DNA from: RGIG3159 sp045640565
GTDB lineage: Bacteria; Bacillota; Clostridia; Oscillospirales; Oscillospiraceae
DNA length: 16,275 nt
NCBI GenBank assembly: GCA_045640565.1
Contig: JAZUFG010000041.1
Span: 1-16,275 of the forward strand
Direction: 5' to 3'
Every line of letters starts with the position of its first letter. Positions within the stretch are counted from its first letter, which is position 1. The position numbers and the translations under genes are program-made. The notes under the pieces were generated by a model, which was not told the DNA's origin, did not search any database, and saw only the letters and a program-made list of their open reading frames with translations. This document shows, piece after piece, positions 1 through 6,118 of this stretch.

Positions 1-1
1 A

Positions 2-184
2 AAAGGTCTCGGCCGGAAAACCGCCATCGTCACCAATGATTTCCATGTCTTCCGCGGGCGCATGCTGGCAAGGCAGGCAGGGCTGGATGCCTGCGGGATC
101 GCCGCCAAGTGCGGAATCTCCTCACGGGTCTGCTATGTCCTTCGGGAATCCTGCGGTCTCCTTTATTATCTTTTCTTTGAATAA
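2..184 (+). CDS. YdcF/DUF218-family protein, C-terminal part (5' end outside window)
   Basis: The frame starting at base 2 is open to a TAA at 182-184, giving the last 60 residues of a protein whose start lies upstream of the window. It contains VTNDFHVFRGRMLARQAGL, which matches the C-terminal block of the DUF218 (YdcF/SanA/ElyC-like) domain, where a 'T..fH..Ra..lar..G' pattern follows the last beta strand. Members of this family are usually membrane-associated and have been linked to cell-envelope processes, but their biochemical role is poorly defined. The protein ends with a hydrophobic stretch (CGLLYYLFFE). A hairpin soon after the stop (around 201-216) lacks a T tract. The family call rests on this one motif and the fragment length, so it is moderately confident. 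Confidence 0.6.
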   Translation, partial: KGLGRKTAIVTNDFHVFRGRMLARQAGLDACGIAAKCGISSRVCYVLRESCGLLYYLFFE

Positions 185-225
185 GAAAAAACAATTAAAA
201 AGTCTTCGTATAAGACCTGACGGAT

Positions 226-371
226 GGCAAAATTTTGTTTGAGGAAAAATAGACCGGTCTATCAAAAAAGTTCCTTTTTTCAGAAGCTTCCACGGGGAAA
301 AAGAAATGCGAAAAGTCCTTATTTTTCAATGGAAATACGGCTTGCAGATCTTCTAAAAAGGCAAAATTTTG
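226..371. repeat. 12-base direct repeat pair GGCAAAATTTTG
   Basis: GGCAAAATTTTG occurs at 226-237 and again at 360-371. Each copy contains the 10-base palindrome CAAAATTTTG. In AT-rich DNA a pair like this could be coincidence. I see no other copies nearby and no target duplication that would mark a mobile element. Confidence 0.35.
249..262. promoter_or_regulatory. 14-bp palindrome ATAGACCGGTCTAT, TetR-type operator candidate
   Basis: The sequence is perfectly self-complementary over 14 bases. ATAGACC-GGTCTAT has the form of operators bound by TetR-family repressors and recalls, from memory, the LmrA/YxaF boxes of Bacillus subtilis (ATAGACC-type half sites). A weak plus-strand promoter could overlap it: TTGTTT-like at 235-240, 17 bases, then TCTATC at 258-263. 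No TetR gene and no obvious regulated gene is present in the window, so the role is inferred from shape alone. Confidence 0.4.
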
Positions 372-470
372 ACGAACCAAACGGATACCATTTTGGGCTG
401 TTTTTCGTTTTTTGCAAAATGGTTCCTTTTTCTTCCTGCAGATTTTTCCTCCCATATTCCATAATAGAAT

Positions 471-505
471 AAATCCCGGGGCAAAATCAAATTGCCCCGG
501 GATTT
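471..505. terminator. Strong hairpin terminator, probably for the minus-strand gene
   Basis: AAATCCCGGGGCAA (471-484) and TTGCCCCGGGATTT (492-505) form a perfect 14-bp GC-rich stem with a 7-base loop. It lies 21 bases beyond the stop of the minus-strand ornithine cyclodeaminase-family gene and in that direction is followed by ATTCTATTATGG. In the plus direction it is followed by a T-rich run (CTGTTTTTCC), so it could act both ways. Confidence 0.85.
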
Positions 506-526
506 CTGTTTTTCCTGTTCAGTAGC

Positions 527-1588
527 TCAGAGAATGATCTTTCCGCTCAGATCGTGCTCAAAGACGGATTTCTCCTGCATGGGAAGGAGCGTGCCGGCAT
601 TGGCAGCGGCGGCCTTCTCAAACATGGTGTTGGCCAGCATGACATCAATATAGCTCAGGCCGGTAGCGGAGAAATAGATATATTCCTTATCATTCTCACG
701 GCCGGGCTTGGTGCCGTCCACGATGTCAACCAAATCGCCGTAAATATCCGCATCCGTGATCAAGCCCTTCTTGTAGCAGAGGCACATGGTCTGGCCGCGG
801 TGTTTGACTACATTCCAGCTGTCACAGACCAGCTTATCCGCCTGAAGGACATTCTCATATTCGTCTTCCCAACCGCCGATATGGCTGTAGAAGACACCGG
901 CATTCTTGTCGATCCAGTTTGCCTTGAGCAAGGGGGCCTGACAACTGACTGCGGTCACGCAAATATCAGACTCACGGATGGACTTTTCCATATTGGTGTC
1001 ACAGGCAATGAACTTCATATCCGGGAAGAGAGGCTGCATGCTGGCAATAAAAGCCTGCTCCTCATAGTCATACTTTGAGGCGACTTTGCAGACCTTGAGG
1101 CCGGGACGGACGGATTTCATGCCGATCAGATGCATCTTGGCCTGTTCACCGGCTCCGATGAAACCGATAGTTTCGGAATTTTCCCGGCTCAAATGCTTGG
1201 CGGCAGTGGCACCGATGCTGGCCACGCGGATGTTGGAGCAAAGGGTACCGTCCATGACGCAGACAGGGTAGCCCTGCTCAATGCGAGAAAGAACGATGAT
1301 TGCAGAAAGATTCTGCGTGCCGAATCTGCGGGGATTCTCCGGGAAAACGGAGACCCACTTAACACCGCAGATTTTCTCCTTCAGAAGGGTTGCGGGCAGA
1401 CAGTTGATCCTCTCCTGGGTAGCTTCATCAAAAATCTGGACGATCTTGTCGGGGAAGAGAATACCGCCGTTTTTAAAACGGATCAGGCCTTCTTCTGTTG
1501 CCTTCAAGCACATGGGCATATCGAAGCAGCCGGCGCCGATGAGATCCTCCTGGGAAAGATAACGAAATTCAATTTTATGGTCAGCCAT
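527..1588 (-). CDS. Ornithine cyclodeaminase / mu-crystallin family protein
   Basis: A 353-residue cytosolic protein of the OCD/mu-crystallin family, which comprises NAD(P)-dependent enzymes such as ornithine cyclodeaminase, alanine dehydrogenase (archaeal type), SbnB and ketimine reductases. Visible marks are the substrate-side CGVKWVSVFPENP block (Lys77), SNIRVASIGATAAKHLS (120-134) that precedes the nucleotide fold, the Rossmann dinucleotide loop IGFIGAGEQA (141-150), and DLVDIVDGTKPGREND near the C-terminus, which matches the family's 'GeiiaGkkpGR' segment. Length is typical. I chose ATG at 1588 because GGAGG lies 7 nt upstream. An in-frame start 11 codons earlier falls next to the -10 box and would precede or coincide with transcription start. 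It stands alone with its own promoter and terminator, so context does not reveal the substrate. Some databases call a similar N-terminal type (MxDHKIxFxYL) 'tyramine oxidase subunit B'; I cannot confirm that here. Family call firm, reaction unknown. Confidence 0.85.
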   Translation of the reverse strand: MADHKIEFRYLSQEDLIGAGCFDMPMCLKATEEGLIRFKNGGILFPDKIVQIFDEATQERINCLPATLLKEKICGVKWVSVFPENPRRFGTQNLSAIIVLSRIEQGYPVCVMDGTLCSNIRVASIGATAAKHLSRENSETIGFIGAGEQAKMHLIGMKSVRPGLKVCKVASKYDYEEQAFIASMQPLFPDMKFIACDTNMEKSIRESDICVTAVSCQAPLLKANWIDKNAGVFYSHIGGWEDEYENVLQADKLVCDSWNVVKHRGQTMCLCYKKGLITDADIYGDLVDIVDGTKPGRENDKEYIYFSATGLSYIDVMLANTMFEKAAAANAGTLLPMQEKSVFEHDLSGKIIL

Positions 1589-1619
1589 GGTGATACCTCC
1601 AAAAAGTATTTCTCCGCCC

Positions 1620-1647
1620 ATTATACTCTTTTTTTCAGAAACAGCAA
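1620..1647 (-). promoter_or_regulatory. Sigma-A promoter of the ornithine cyclodeaminase-family gene
   Basis: On the minus strand TTGCTG (1647-1642), a 16-base spacer and a perfect TATAAT (1625-1620) precede the gene. Transcription should begin near 1613, leaving a leader of about 25 nt that carries the GGAGG ribosome binding site. This also argues against the in-frame start codon at 1621. Confidence 0.75.
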
Positions 1648-1678
1648 GAGCAATATCTTTTTTTCTCTCTCATTCTTC

Positions 1679-1707
1679 TTGACGGCGCAGGGCTTTTGTG
1701 ATAGAAT
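1679..1707 (+). promoter_or_regulatory. Sigma-A promoter of the tRNA-Thr gene
   Basis: TTGACG (1679-1684), a 17-base spacer and TAGAAT (1702-1707) lie 17 bases before the mature 5' end of the tRNA. This near-consensus promoter diverges from the one for the minus-strand gene at 1620-1647, with about 31 bases between the two -35 boxes. Confidence 0.8.
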
Positions 1708-1724
1708 CAGCGCGACTTCAAAAT

Positions 1725-1800
1725 GCTGGTGTGGCTCAGTCGGTAGAGCAGCTGATTCGTAATCAGCAGGTCGCCGGTTCAAGTCCGGCCACCAGCTCCA
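1725..1800 (+). tRNA. tRNA-Thr (anticodon CGT)
   Basis: The 76 bases fold as a canonical tRNA. The acceptor stem is GCTGGTG with CACCAGC, and the D arm is GCTC...GAGC with AGTCGGTA in the loop. The anticodon stem GCTGA/TCAGC encloses the loop TTCGTAA, so the anticodon is CGT, which reads ACG (threonine). The variable loop has 5 bases, the T arm is GCCGG-TTCAAGT-CCGGC, the discriminator is T and the 3' CCA is encoded in the DNA. It has its own promoter and terminator, so it is a one-gene unit. Confidence 0.97.
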
Positions 1801-1802
1801 GG

Positions 1803-1839
1803 AAATTCCGCAGATTGGGTCTGCGGAATTTTTCTTTTT
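1803..1839 (+). terminator. Terminator of the tRNA-Thr unit
   Basis: AAATTCCGCAGA (1803-1814) and TCTGCGGAATTT (1820-1831) form a perfect 12-bp stem with loop TTGGG, followed by TTCTTTTT. It begins two bases after the encoded CCA of the tRNA. Confidence 0.9.
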
Positions 1840-1893
1840 GCGGCAGGCAACCAAAGTTAACAAAAATTTGCAAAATATGTTGTATGCAGTTGG

Positions 1894-1922
1894 TTGTAAA
1901 CAGGGATAAGGTCTGCTAGAAT
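1894..1922 (+). promoter_or_regulatory. Sigma-A promoter of the ABC exporter operon
   Basis: TTGTAA (1894-1899), 17 bases, then TAGAAT (1917-1922). Transcription should start near 1930, leaving a leader of about 25 nt that contains AGGAGG at 1942-1947. This excludes the in-frame ATG at 1921 as the start of the ATPase gene. Confidence 0.7.
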
Positions 1923-1953
1923 GGTTCTATACGAAAATGGCAGGAGGCAGAAT

Positions 1954-2676
1954 ATGGGAATTGCAGAGATTAAAAATCTTCATAAAAGCTATCCCGGTTT
2001 TCATCTTGACAATGTAACTTTTTCCATAGAAGAGGGGCAGATCACAGGCTTCATCGGCAGGAACGGAGCTGGGAAAAGCACAACTATAAAATCCATGCTG
2101 AATCTCATCCATCCGGACAGCGGAGAAATCTCCTTCTTTGGGTTCCCCCTGACTGAAAAGGAAATGGAGATCAAAAACCAAATCGGCTATTCCACAGGCA
2201 CTGTGAGCTGGTATCCCCGGAAAAAACTGAAGGATACTGTTGCAATTGTGCGCAGATTCTACCCGAACTGGGATGAAAACGCCTACCGCAAATACCTGGA
2301 GATCTTCGGCCTGGACGAAAACAAAAGTACCATAGAGTTTTCAGAGGGCATGAAGGTCAAGAGCAATCTTTTGATTGCTCTCAGCCACCATGCCAGGATC
2401 CTCATTTTGGATGAACCCACCAGCGGCTTGGATCCCTTTTCCCGGGATGAGCTTCTGGAACTTTTTAAAGAGCTCAAGAAAGACGGAACCGCCATTTTCT
2501 TCTCCACCCACATTATCTCCGACCTGGAAAAATGCGCAGATGACATTCTCTATATCTCCAAAGGCAAAATAATTGCAGCGCTCCCCAAGGACGATTTCAT
2601 AAAGAGCTATTCCTGCCCGGGAGAAAGCTTGGAAGAATGCATTTTGCGTCTGGAAAGGAGCGGGATCTATGCGTAA
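1954..2676 (+). CDS. ABC transporter ATP-binding protein (YtrB-like, ABC-2 type exporter)
   Basis: A 240-residue cytosolic ATPase that should power the membrane protein encoded next. Walker A is GRNGAGKST (35-43), Walker B ILILDEP followed by TSGLD (149-160), and the H-loop His is in STHI (His186). The signature motif is FSEGMKVK (about 129-136) rather than LSGGQ; this form is usual in the YtrB-like subgroup. The start at 1954 has AGGAGG 6 nt upstream. Its last codons overlap the permease gene by 8 nt, a sign of translational coupling. Such pairs export peptides, lipids or antibiotics in Firmicutes, or are induced by envelope stress; the substrate cannot be read from sequence. No GntR-type regulator precedes it, as would be typical of ytr operons; instead an XRE-AbrB gene follows. 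Confidence 0.9.
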   Translation: MGIAEIKNLHKSYPGFHLDNVTFSIEEGQITGFIGRNGAGKSTTIKSMLNLIHPDSGEISFFGFPLTEKEMEIKNQIGYSTGTVSWYPRKKLKDTVAIVRRFYPNWDENAYRKYLEIFGLDENKSTIEFSEGMKVKSNLLIALSHHARILILDEPTSGLDPFSRDELLELFKELKKDGTAIFFSTHIISDLEKCADDILYISKGKIIAALPKDDFIKSYSCPGESLEECILRLERSGIYA

Positions 2677-3322
2677 TCTTTTTATCAAGGAATGCCGTCT
2701 CAGCGCCTCTCCCCTTTCTTTTCTCTTCATTCTTTTCAGCTTCATGTTCTTTCTGCCGGGATATCCGATCCTCTGCGGCGTATTCTTTGTGACTTTGGGG
2801 ATCTTTCAAAGTTTTCAAAATTCCCGTGAAAGCAATGACATCCTCTTTTCCGCTCTCTTGCCCATTGCCAAAAAAGATGTGGTAAAAGGAAAATATATAT
2901 TCGTCTGCTTCATTGAGCTCTGCAGTCTCTTTCTGATGGGGGCTGCTGTGCTTACGCGGATGACGCTTTTGAAAAACGTTCCTGCCTATCGGAACAACGC
3001 CCTGATGAATGCAAATTTCTTTGCCTTGGGATTGGCATTTTTCCTGTTTGGACTCTTCAATGCGGTTTTTGTGGGAGGATTCTTTAAAACCGCCTACAAA
3101 TTCGGAAGCCCCTTTATTCTCTACATCATCTTTGCCTTCCTGACAATTGGAATCGGTGAGAGCCTCCACCATTTCCCCGGCCTTGAAAAACTGAATGCCT
3201 TTGAAAACGACGCTCTCGGAATGCAGGCCATTCTCCTATTGACCGGAGCCCTCATCTATGTCCTCCTGACACTCTTCTCCTGCCGCAATTCCTGCAAACA
3301 TTTTGAGCAGATCGATTTATGA
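2669..3322 (+). CDS. ABC-2 type transporter permease
   Basis: A 217-residue membrane protein with about six hydrophobic segments: residues around 13-30, 31-48, 80-95, 112-135, 143-162 and 186-204. It has the shape of the small ABC2_membrane_5-type permeases paired with YtrB-like ATPases. The short loop after the second helix, with SRESNDILFSALLPIAKKDVV, resembles the conserved 'rdn.e.ll.sLPv.R..iv.sKY' block of that family and is followed by KGKY. ATG at 2669 lies inside the end of the ATPase gene (8-nt overlap) and has AAGGAG 8 nt upstream. It most likely forms the membrane half of the exporter, as a dimer. Substrate unknown. Confidence 0.82.
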   Translation: MRNLFIKECRLSASPLSFLFILFSFMFFLPGYPILCGVFFVTLGIFQSFQNSRESNDILFSALLPIAKKDVVKGKYIFVCFIELCSLFLMGAAVLTRMTLLKNVPAYRNNALMNANFFALGLAFFLFGLFNAVFVGGFFKTAYKFGSPFILYIIFAFLTIGIGESLHHFPGLEKLNAFENDALGMQAILLLTGALIYVLLTLFSCRNSCKHFEQIDL

Positions 3323-3335
3323 GGGAAAACCCTTT

Positions 3336-3776
3336 ATGTTAAAAGAAAACCTTGTCATTCTTCGGAATCTGCGCGGGTTCTCTCAGGAAGACCTTGCAGA
3401 AAAAATACATATTTCCCGGCAGGCTTACGCAAAATGGGAATCCGGCGCCACCGTCCCCGGCATTGAAAAATGCTGCCTTCTTGCGAATATTTACGGAGTC
3501 ACTCTGGACAGTCTTGTAAACCCGGACGTGCGTAACGGTTCCGGCGCAATTCTCCCGGCTCCAAAAGGGAAAAATATCTGGGGCTCCGTTTTCATCAACG
3601 ACCGGGGACAGATCGTGATCCCGAAAGAAGCACGGAAACAATTCGGCCTTGCAGGAGGAGAACGGCTCATCGTACTCAGCGACGAAGAGGGCATCGCCTT
3701 AGTCCCCGCAGAGAAATTTGAAGGACACATTCGTGAGATAATGGAACTGGCCTCCAAAAACAATGAAAATGAATAA
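3336..3776 (+). CDS. XRE-type HTH regulator fused to a SpoVT/AbrB domain
   Basis: A 146-residue predicted transcription factor with two DNA-binding modules. Residues 4-60 form an XRE/Cro-type helix-turn-helix (LRGFSQEDLAEKIHISRQ, then AYAKWESGATVPGIE). Residues 83-127 form an AbrB-like swapped-hairpin domain, with GSVFINDRGQIVIPKEAR then KQFGLAGGERLIVL. The two modules are joined by a short linker. ATG at 3336 is chosen because GAGGG lies 10 nt upstream, directly after the permease stop; a TTG at 3303 would overlap the permease and has no clear site. As the last gene of the exporter operon it probably controls that operon, a placement I infer from context. XRE-AbrB fusions are a known but little-studied architecture in Clostridia. 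A strong terminator follows at once. Confidence 0.88.
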   Translation: MLKENLVILRNLRGFSQEDLAEKIHISRQAYAKWESGATVPGIEKCCLLANIYGVTLDSLVNPDVRNGSGAILPAPKGKNIWGSVFINDRGQIVIPKEARKQFGLAGGERLIVLSDEEGIALVPAEKFEGHIREIMELASKNNENE

Positions 3777-3811
3777 ACGGAAGCTGTCCCCAGGACAGCT
3801 TCCGTTTTTTT
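3777..3811 (+). terminator. Terminator of the exporter operon (probably bidirectional)
   Basis: ACGGAAGCTGTCC (3777-3789) and GGACAGCTTCCGT (3793-3805) form a perfect 13-bp stem with a 3-base loop, followed by a run of T to 3811. On the minus strand the same hairpin directly follows the stop codon of the NTPase gene (3810-3812), so it can serve both convergent operons. Confidence 0.92.
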
Positions 3812-4319
3812 ATGGAGGGCTGGTCTTCAGACTTTTGTAAAGCTCCTCCCGATTTTCTTCTGTCACGGTAATCACCCGAACGCTGGGAAGGGAACGGAGG
3901 GAATTCAAAAAGGGCGTACCCTTATCCTTGATGACCGCAGCCACAGGCCTTTCCCCCTCCAAACAGGAGAATACTGCCTTTTGAAAGTCCTTCGCCTCAT
4001 TTTCCATGAAGCCCAGTTCATCCATGATGATAATGCCCCCGGGATTAGGATCGGACAGGTAGGCCACACCCAAAGAGTCAAATATCTCCGGGCAGGAATA
4101 AGTCAAATGCCCGGAAGCACAGGCTCCCAACAAATTATCCTTTCCGCTGACTCTCATTTCTTCCGGGAGCGCTGCCGGATAAATATAGGTTCTGTCCTCC
4201 CTGTCTCCTGGAATTCGTTTTGTAATAAAGCCGGAAACAGGCAGCCCCCAGGCCTTTATAAGGCGGCAAAGAAGAGTGGATTTCCCAACTCCCCTCGGGC
4301 CGGTGATAAGCAGATTCAT
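3810..4319 (-). CDS. THEP1-type nucleoside-triphosphatase
   Basis: A 169-residue P-loop NTPase resembling the THEP1/NTPCR family (bacterial-archaeal COG1618). Walker A is GPRGVGKST (7-15), and the Walker B strand IIIMDELGFME (96-106) carries the family's typical 'DElG.ME' pattern. THEP1 proteins hydrolyse nucleoside triphosphates in vitro and their cell role is uncertain. ATG at 4319 is chosen because AGGAG lies 8 nt upstream; the longer in-frame reading would overlap the ATPase gene. The gene follows the importer ATPase by 11 nt and is the last of that operon, so a role tied to the imported substrate is likely. I infer that from position only. Related small NTPases (MobB, DUF2478) occur near molybdenum genes, which makes a cofactor or metal role one option. 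Confidence 0.82.
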   Translation of the reverse strand: MNLLITGPRGVGKSTLLCRLIKAWGLPVSGFITKRIPGDREDRTYIYPAALPEEMRVSGKDNLLGACASGHLTYSCPEIFDSLGVAYLSDPNPGGIIIMDELGFMENEAKDFQKAVFSCLEGERPVAAVIKDKGTPFLNSLRSLPSVRVITVTEENREELYKSLKTSPP

Positions 4320-4330
4320 AGAATCATCTC

Positions 4331-5104
4331 CTATCCGGGAATCTCCGGAAGCAGAATTGTTCCGTTGGGACCTTCCCACAGTGTAACGGATATCCCGTAA
4401 AGATTCAAGAGCAATTTCTCGGTCAGAACCTCGCCCGTGGGGCCAAAGAAGGCAGTACCATCTCCCGACAGCGCCAGGACTTTATCGCTGAAATCCAAAG
4501 CATGCTGTGGTTCATGGCTGGATAGGAGAACTCCGTAACCTTCCCGGGTAAGCTCCCGAAGAAGGGAAAGGATATGTATGCGGTTCCCGAAATCCAGCGC
4601 AGAGGTGGGTTCATCCAGGATCAGAAGACCTGCATTTTGTGCCAATGCTCTGGCAATCAGAACAAGCTGCTGCTCTCCCCCGCTGAGTTCCGAGAAATCC
4701 CGATCCTGCAGTCCTTCCGCATGAACACGCTTCAGAGCGTCCAGAGCCATCTTCTCCTCCTTCTCCCCCGGAGCTGCAAACGCGGAAAGTCTGCGGCTCA
4801 GGCCCATGAGAACGACCTCCCGAACCGTATAATGGAAACCGAAACGGTGGGACTGCGGTAAATAGGCCAGCTTTGCGGCCCTCTCCTTCGGCGTCCAATC
4901 GTTCAAATCTTTTCCGTCCAGGAGAATTCTTCCGGAGAAATCCGGAAGCGCTCCCAAGAGGCAGCGGAAGAGGGTCGTTTTTCCCGCCCCGTTGGGGCCC
5001 AAAACAGACACGAACTCCCCGGACTTAACCGCAAAGGACAGGCCGTTCAGCAGTTTTTCTCCGCCGGGATAAGAAAAAGAAAGCTGCTCCGCAGACAGGA
5101 TCAT
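4331..5104 (-). CDS. FecE/BtuD-type ABC importer ATPase
   Basis: A 257-residue ATPase of the siderophore/heme/cobalamin (FepC, BtuD) class. Walker A is GPNGAGKTT (36-44), the Q-loop is YLPQ (Gln84), the signature is LSGGEQQ (140-146), Walker B is LLILDEP with TSALD (160-171), and the switch His is in SSHEPQHALD (His197). All key residues are present, so it should be active. The ATG overlaps the permease stop by 4 nt (ATGA), indicating coupling. Together with the permease and lipoprotein it makes a complete type II importer. The substrate cannot be fixed from the ATPase. Confidence 0.93.
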   Translation of the reverse strand: MILSAEQLSFSYPGGEKLLNGLSFAVKSGEFVSVLGPNGAGKTTLFRCLLGALPDFSGRILLDGKDLNDWTPKERAAKLAYLPQSHRFGFHYTVREVVLMGLSRRLSAFAAPGEKEEKMALDALKRVHAEGLQDRDFSELSGGEQQLVLIARALAQNAGLLILDEPTSALDFGNRIHILSLLRELTREGYGVLLSSHEPQHALDFSDKVLALSGDGTAFFGPTGEVLTEKLLLNLYGISVTLWEGPNGTILLPEIPG

Positions 5105-6102
5105 AAACGATACTCCTTTCCGGTCAAAAGCAGAAGGAAAAGAGGCGCTCCCAGAAATGCAGTCAGGAGGCCGATGGGAATCTCTTCCACAAGCAAATTT
5201 CTTGCAAGGGTGTCCAGCAGCGTGAGAAAGGAGGCCCCTAAAAGGAGGGAAGCCGGAAGGAGCTTTTTCATATCATTTCCCACGATTTTGCGGGAAAGAT
5301 GGGGAACCAAAAGGCCGACCCAGCCAATCATTCCGGAAACGGAAACAGAGGCTGCTGTCAAAAGCGTGGCAGAAATCAGGGCAAGAAAACGCAGAAGCTC
5401 CGGATTTGTTCCCAAACTGCTGATTTCTTCATCGCTTAATGAGAGAAGATTCAAACGCCAGCGGAGAAGGAAAAGCGGGAGCATTCCCAGAAGGACAGCC
5501 GGTAAAAAGCAGATAAAATCCCTCCAGCGGTGCCCGGAGAGACTGCCCATAAGCCAGTAGGTAATGGCAGGAAGCTGGTCATTCGGGTCAGCCAGGAGCT
5601 TGATTGCCGAAGTTCCCGCTGAAAAAAGAGCAGAGATCATCATTCCCGCCAGAAGGAGAGTCAACCGCCGCATGCCGTTGCTTCTTCCCGCAATAAAATA
5701 GACCAGCGCCACGGTGATAAGTCCGAAAAAAAAGGCCGCCAGCAAAATTCCGAAAGAGGAAAAGCGCAGAAGGATGCCCAACGCCGCGCCGAAGGCTGCG
5801 CCGGAGGATGCTCCCAGAATATCCGGAGCTGCCATGGGATTTTGAAAGACCGTTTGATAGGCAGTACCGGACACAGAGAGGGCCGCACCTACCAGGCAGG
5901 CAAAAAGGATTCGTGGGAGACGGATCCGAAAGAGAACGGATCCTACCGGAATCTCCCCTTCTCTCCCCGAAAGAGCTCGCAGGAGCTCTTCCACGGGAAT
6001 GCCGTAGCGACCGACGGAAATGGCAAGAATCAAAAAGAGAACCAGTGCAAGGGTCAGGAAGAGAAAAACCGGAGTTTTTCCTGGCATTCTCTGACGATTC
6101 AT
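5101..6102 (-). CDS. FecCD-family ABC importer permease
   Basis: A 333-residue multi-helix inner-membrane protein, about nine to ten predicted helices, of the FecCD/BtuC family. Characteristic blocks are NPMAAPDILGASSGAAFG near residues 90-107, GLLVPHLSRKIVG, the 'coupling' region that contacts the ATPase, and the C-terminal EEIPIGLLTAFLGAPLFLLLL. The N-terminus has a short basic leader and then the first helix. GGAGG lies 7 nt before the ATG. The gene is 16 nt after the binding-protein gene and overlaps the ATPase by 4 nt. Length is normal for a single permease that acts as a homodimer. Confidence 0.94.
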   Translation of the reverse strand: MNRQRMPGKTPVFLFLTLALVLFLILAISVGRYGIPVEELLRALSGREGEIPVGSVLFRIRLPRILFACLVGAALSVSGTAYQTVFQNPMAAPDILGASSGAAFGAALGILLRFSSFGILLAAFFFGLITVALVYFIAGRSNGMRRLTLLLAGMMISALFSAGTSAIKLLADPNDQLPAITYWLMGSLSGHRWRDFICFLPAVLLGMLPLFLLRWRLNLLSLSDEEISSLGTNPELLRFLALISATLLTAASVSVSGMIGWVGLLVPHLSRKIVGNDMKKLLPASLLLGASFLTLLDTLARNLLVEEIPIGLLTAFLGAPLFLLLLTGKEYRL

Positions 6103-6118
6103 GGTTTTTCCTCCAAGT

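Larger units (their letters stand above)
185..470. other. AT-rich gene-free region
   Basis: This stretch of about 285 bases between two stop codons holds no convincing gene. The open frames on both strands are rich in Lys, Phe and Arg, lack ribosome binding sites and resemble no family I know. Visible structure: a 14-bp palindrome at 249-262 (listed separately); a 12-base direct repeat GGCAAAATTTTG at 226-237 and 360-371; and an AT-rich inverted repeat, ACCATTTTG at 387-395 with CAAAATGGT at 415-423, separated by 19 bases. The composition is clearly more AT-rich than the flanking genes. It may be a decayed intergenic region or the remains of a lost gene. Confidence 0.6.

Noticed and set aside
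36..472. Several short open frames on both strands in and around the AT-rich region
   Set aside because: No ribosome binding sites, low-complexity Lys/Phe-rich translations, no family resemblance; the one at 36-242 is out of frame with the DUF218 fragment.
471..505. Inverted repeat end of an insertion sequence
   Set aside because: The hairpin has terminator geometry, lies just beyond a stop codon, and there is no transposase or matching second end.
1130..1762. 210-codon plus-strand open frame overlapping the ornithine cyclodeaminase gene and the tRNA
   Set aside because: Antisense shadow of a well-supported gene that continues into a tRNA; no family motif.
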